This document shows, in pieces, positions 9,552-12,356 of a stretch of 12,356 bases of DNA. Origin of the DNA: Ginkgo biloba (Eukaryota > Streptophyta > Ginkgoopsida > Ginkgoales > Ginkgoaceae). Position 1 is the first letter of the stretch. Each line of letters begins with the position of its first letter. The position numbers and the translations under genes are program-made. Under the pieces are notes generated by a model. That model was not told the origin of the DNA. It ran no database searches and saw only the letters and a list, made by a program, of their open reading frames with translations. The stretch covers positions 1 to 12,356 of the forward strand of contig JANKJI010094083.1 of assembly GCA_024626585.1 (NCBI GenBank), written 5' to 3'.

Positions 9552-10077
9552 TGAGCATTTTTTACATCTTCTTAAATATTTCATGAATCAAATGATAAAT
9601 GTATTAATGAACTGAGCATTGTTGGTTTATAATTATAATAGTGCATTTAATGAAGTGAATATTTATACCTAATTATTGAGCATTACTGGTAGTCTATTAC
9701 AAAATGATATTATTTGGTAATACTTGTTGAAGCTTATCCTAAAAATCATGTATCGAGCACTTTTGGTTTGTGATTAGAGAAGATTTCATAGTCCTATAAG
9801 GATAAGTGCATTCATATGTGTTTCTCTCTTCCTTTCCTTGTGTTGGATTCATAATTTTAAAGAATTGATTTAAGTTGGGTCTGATTCTTATTATGTGTAA
9901 TAAAAATAGTCTCTCAATTTCTTACTTCAAGTGCTATTGGAGTTCATGAATTCAAAGAATTATTTTCATATTTAACATAGTCTTACCCCTGCATATCCTT
10001 CAAGAACTATTGAAGAGTATTGGAGGCAAGGTGGTGGTATTTATTCTATTGAATAGTTGAGCATTGCTAGTGATTTA
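9552..10077 (+). repeat. Degenerate repeats with TGAGCATT motif
   Basis: A TGAGCATTnnTGGT-like motif recurs at 9552, 9613, 9677, 9754 (as CGAGCACTTTTGGT) and 10058 (as TGAGCATTGCTAGT). The first intervals are 61, 64 and 77 bases. Several copies are preceded by a TAT or ATT run. The downstream parts of the units have diverged greatly. This looks like an old tandem array in the spacer, but chance resemblance of some copies cannot be excluded. Confidence 0.45.
9823..10030 (+). repeat. Diverged tandem duplication, period about 90 bases
   Basis: A TCTCTC and pyrimidine-rich block, followed by TTGGATTCATAATTTTAAAG at 9843, recurs as TTGGAGTTCATGAATTCAAA at 9937. About 24 of 30 bases match in the clearest part, including AAAGAATT and the flanking TCTCTC. 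A weaker third copy may begin at CTTCAAGAACTATTG (about 10000). It overlaps the TGAGCATT set and may be part of the same larger unit. Confidence 0.55.
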
Positions 10078-10509
10078 ACCTCAAAATATATCATCCCTAA
10101 AATCCTACATACCCAAAGGACCTCCTTTATGATACTGAGAGGAAATATTAAGAGGGTGTTCAGAATTAAGGAATACTTTCTATATTTTCTTCCTTCATTA
10201 TTTTCATGCAATCCTTCTCTATTATTAGTATTTTGTGAGTTCTGATAGCATATTTCTATACCCATTACCCTTGTCACTACCCTCCTTACATCTTATTATT
10301 TTTATTTAAATAAGAATGAAATACTTCTCAAAATCTTATACATAGTATAAATACCTATCGTCAATAATACCACCTTTTTTCCTTTTAGAGTTGTTCATTA
10401 ATTCAGGGAGTTGTCCCTCCAAATAAAAAAGGAAGTTCATCTTCCCTTTTGTTGTGGTTGTTGTGATACCATTACCCTTAGGCAATATGGTCAAATTCAT
10501 CCTATTCAC

Positions 10510-10530
10510 TGGTACATAAAATCTAAGCAA
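10510..10530 (+). other. Alternative weak PBS candidate upstream of gag
   Basis: CCTATTCA followed by CTGGTACATAAAATCTAAGC has an LTR-like CA end, and TGGTA then a sequence alignable only loosely to a tRNA-Met PBS. If real, the gag downstream would belong to its own element with an LTR in 9363-10508. About 50 bases upstream, TGATACCA (the complement of TGGTATCA) occurs on the opposite strand, which shows how easily such strings arise here. Confidence 0.2.
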
Positions 10531-10647
10531 CAAAAATGGTAATCATACTGGGAAATATGAATGATCAATGTGGTACATATTTGATTATTCTATCTAGCTT
10601 AAGGAAGGAAATCAGAAAAATCCATAGGTATTCTAGAGTAATATTTC

Positions 10648-12204
10648 TTGTCCCTAAAGAAAGAAGAATCTACATATTTTTATTTTTCCAAAATTAAAAT
10701 CTTTCTTCCTATATTTTCCCTAGACACCCTAGTTATTCCTCCTTCTCATTTTTATTTTTCCTCTCCATCCTTTTATAGATTAAGGGAATTTCTCTCTACT
10801 CCCTTAAAGTTACAAACTAGCCTATTTTTGAGTAATCCTGCTCCCCCACAAAACTTGCCTCATCAAATTAATCCAACACAAATGGTAAATCCATGGATCA
10901 TAGTTGAAACTCTTAATTTGGGAGTTAATATTGATGCACTACCTATTAGAGAAAAATATTATTTGCCAAAATTATAGGGAGATGGTTTGATCACTCTGGG
11001 AAGATCATTTAGCCTCTTTTTCAAAGGCCTATACCATATTAGAAGTGACTTAAAAGAATGTTGTTATTAGGTTATTTGTGCAAACAATTGAAGATGAATC
11101 ATTAATCTAGTTCAATTTATTGCCAACAAATATCATTAGAGATTGGACTAGATAGAGCACTCAATACAAAGTAAAATATAGTATTCCCATGAATAATTAT
11201 GCTTTATTAAAAGAGTTGACTACCATATGTAGAGGAGAAGAATATTTTATCAAATACTTTAACCTAATATTTGGTAAGGTAAAAGGTAATATTCTATCCA
11301 TGTTGGCACCAATAGACAAAATGTATTTCTAATTTTACATGTAGGCATTAGACCTAAAGATGAGGTGTATACTCAAAGATAAGGGCATTGAAAATATAGC
11401 CAATGCCATGACTACCACAAGGACTATAGAAAATAATTTGGTAGAATCTAGTAAGAAGACTAGCATATTATTAATGCATATAAAGGTAGAGAATAATAAT
11501 ATACTATCAAACCCTGAGGCACTTGATAATTTAAGTATGATTATAAATCTTAGTAATGAAGTCACCTCATTAAGAATATACGTAGGAGATAATAAAATAT
11601 TGGTTTATTAGATAAATTATAATTGATTCTAGGCCTAAATTTAACAAACTGTACTTAGAGTGTCTATTCCCGCTATAAATTATGAAACTTGTTATTAAAA
11701 GTTTTTCTAACAAGATAATTTGGAAGAACCTATCCCAATTTAATGATATTTAATGAGTTATTCATCCATTTGGTCGAAAGGATAGAGCTAATCTCTTCTA
11801 ATGCTAATTTAATATCTAGAACTAGTTAGAGCCAATCTAACATGGTAAATATTGAAAGAGGAAATGGAGAAGAGGTACTAGGAGAAATGATTATCCAAAC
11901 TGGAAGTAATACCTAATAATCTCAAGATAAAAATACAATGTAGGAGCAAACATCAACTTCTAGATCTCAAAATACCAAACAAAATCTATTTTTTCAACAT
12001 ATATCATTCCAACTCAGAAGATTTTAAGGTACCCCTTAAATGGAACATAACATATTGAATGATTTGGATAAATATTCCCCCAACATGACATTGCTAGATG
12101 CTCTGAAAACCCCCACTCAAATGGAAAATTTAAAATTAGCATTGACCAATAATGTTATTACTCCAATAACTATACTAATGAGGAATCCATTTCCACAGGT
12201 CCCT
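10648..12204 (+). pseudogene. gag: Decayed Ty3/Gypsy gag and gag-protease linker
   Basis: Gag forms the RNA-packaging particle of the element. The first frame covers 10648-11050, with its first ATG at 10882; there is a stop at 10975-10977. The Pro-rich N-terminus (NPAPPQNLPHQINPTQM) leads into YYLPKL and GDGLIT, the usual entry to the retrotransposon gag domain. A one-base frameshift near 11050 moves the core to a second frame: NVVIRLFVQTIEDES, a TAG at 11108-11110, FNLLPTNIIRDW, then NNYALLKELTTICRGEEEYF and FNLIFGKVKG. Further stops are at 11153, 11330 and 11342, then an open helical stretch to 11611. After another frameshift near 11745 a polar Ser/Asn/Gln/Glu-rich linker follows with stops at 11827, 11914, 11917, 11941, 12025 and 12037. 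It then reads NILNDLDKYSPNMTLLDALK before the protease. I see no CCHC zinc knuckle. The core order and spacing make the family call firm; the exact lineage is not clear. The copy is inactive. Confidence 0.8.
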
Positions 12205-12207
12205 TAG

Positions 12208-12356
12208 AACCTCTCATTCTATATCTCTCTAAGAATACATGATTATGTGCTACATAATTACATGATAGATATGGGAGAAACTCATAATATTATGCCTCAT
12301 ATAATTATGAAGATATTAGGCCTTAAATGTATAAGGATGTGTAAATCTATTATCAT
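12208..12356 (+). pseudogene. Start of retrotransposon aspartic protease, cut by window end
   Basis: In frame with the end of the gag linker and after a TAG at 12205-12207, the frame is open to the window edge, about 50 codons. It reads NLSFYISLRIHDYVLHNYMI and then DMGETHNIMPHIIMKILGL. This is the flap-proximal strand, catalytic loop and following Met-Pro-x3-Met-x2-Leu-Gly-Leu helix of plant Gypsy aspartic proteases, which release Gag and Pol products. The catalytic triplet, normally Asp-Ser/Thr-Gly, is Asp-Met-Gly (12268-12276), so the enzyme would be impaired even without the upstream breaks. Reverse transcriptase, RNase H and integrase would be expected to the right of the window. Confidence 0.75.

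Larger units (their letters stand above)
9363..10640. other. Noncoding spacer before gag, with degenerate repeats
   Basis: No coding frame is convincing. The open frames here, such as 9341-9586 and the overlapping plus and minus frames at 10041-10277, give Ile/Phe/Leu-rich peptides with no recognisable pattern. The interval carries two sets of diverged repeats, listed separately. It is either the spacer between an extra ORF and gag, or it contains the 5' LTR and leader of a separate gag-bearing element. The final 120 bases before gag are increasingly pyrimidine-rich. Confidence 0.5.

Noticed and set aside
10456-10475. TGATACCA as a minus-strand PBS
   Set aside because: Only eight bases match the tRNA-Met PBS core, the following bases do not, and there is no LTR end or ORF in the right place on that strand.
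10336-10533. Minus-strand open frame with a Thr run
   Set aside because: It is short, its Thr run comes from a GTTGTTGTGG repeat, and a plus-strand frame across the same bases is equally plausible.
11335-11565. Minus-strand open frame with a hydrophobic, membrane-like peptide
   Set aside because: It is the complement of the gag helical region at 11360-11611, and the hydrophobicity follows from that.
1-12356. CRISPR array, tRNA, rRNA or bacterial operon signals
   Set aside because: No regularly spaced identical repeats, cloverleaf or conserved rRNA text was seen, and the content is that of plant retroelements.

Overview
This window looks like nuclear, intergenic, repeat-derived DNA from a large-genome land plant. 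It is AT-rich and visibly poor in CpG. It has no intact protein gene; the longest clean reading frames are only 60 to 130 codons and most are chance. What can be recognised are remnants of plant Ty3/Gypsy-type LTR retrotransposons, with many stops and several frameshifts. Most in-frame stops are TAG, TAA or TGA where a Gln, Arg or Trp codon would fit, so they are one C-to-T or G-to-A transition away. That fits old, heavily methylated plant transposons. A gymnosperm or another giant-genome plant is a guess; nothing here fixes the species.

Left part, minus strand (1-3426). Reading leftwards, a decayed gag runs from about 3426 to 1260, with a core domain near 2560-2070 and a mutated CCHC zinc-knuckle relic at 1666-1625. 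After an undefined interval comes a better supported LTR/primer-binding-site junction (LTR end at 811-820, tRNA-Met-type PBS relic at 798-810). It is followed by a 225-base leader and a decayed ORF of unknown family (572 to 1) that leaves the window. The gag lies on the 5' side of this junction, so two elements, or one rearranged element, are present.

Middle (3427-6940). No supportable gene. It is very AT-rich and holds a cluster of short AT-rich palindromes at 3668-3939. Part of it may be the 5' LTR of the right-hand element, but no left LTR boundary can be seen.

Right part, plus strand (6941-12356). A GC-rich hairpin (6951-6976) and a weak PBS-like site (6994-7009) may mark an LTR end. They are followed by a long decayed ORF (about 7081-8971, perhaps continuing to 9362). 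Its N-terminal half is unrecognised, its middle is acidic/basic, and its C-terminal part has a coiled coil. Then come a repeat-bearing spacer (9363-10640), a clear Ty3/Gypsy gag (10648 to about 12200), and the start of the aspartic protease, cut by the window edge. If this is one element, it carries an extra ORF between the 5' LTR and gag, an arrangement known from Ogre/Tat-type plant elements. If a second LTR lies in 9363-10510, these are two elements. The sequence alone does not settle this. I found no host gene, RNA gene, CRISPR array or new functional system; the extra-ORF architecture is the most interesting lead.
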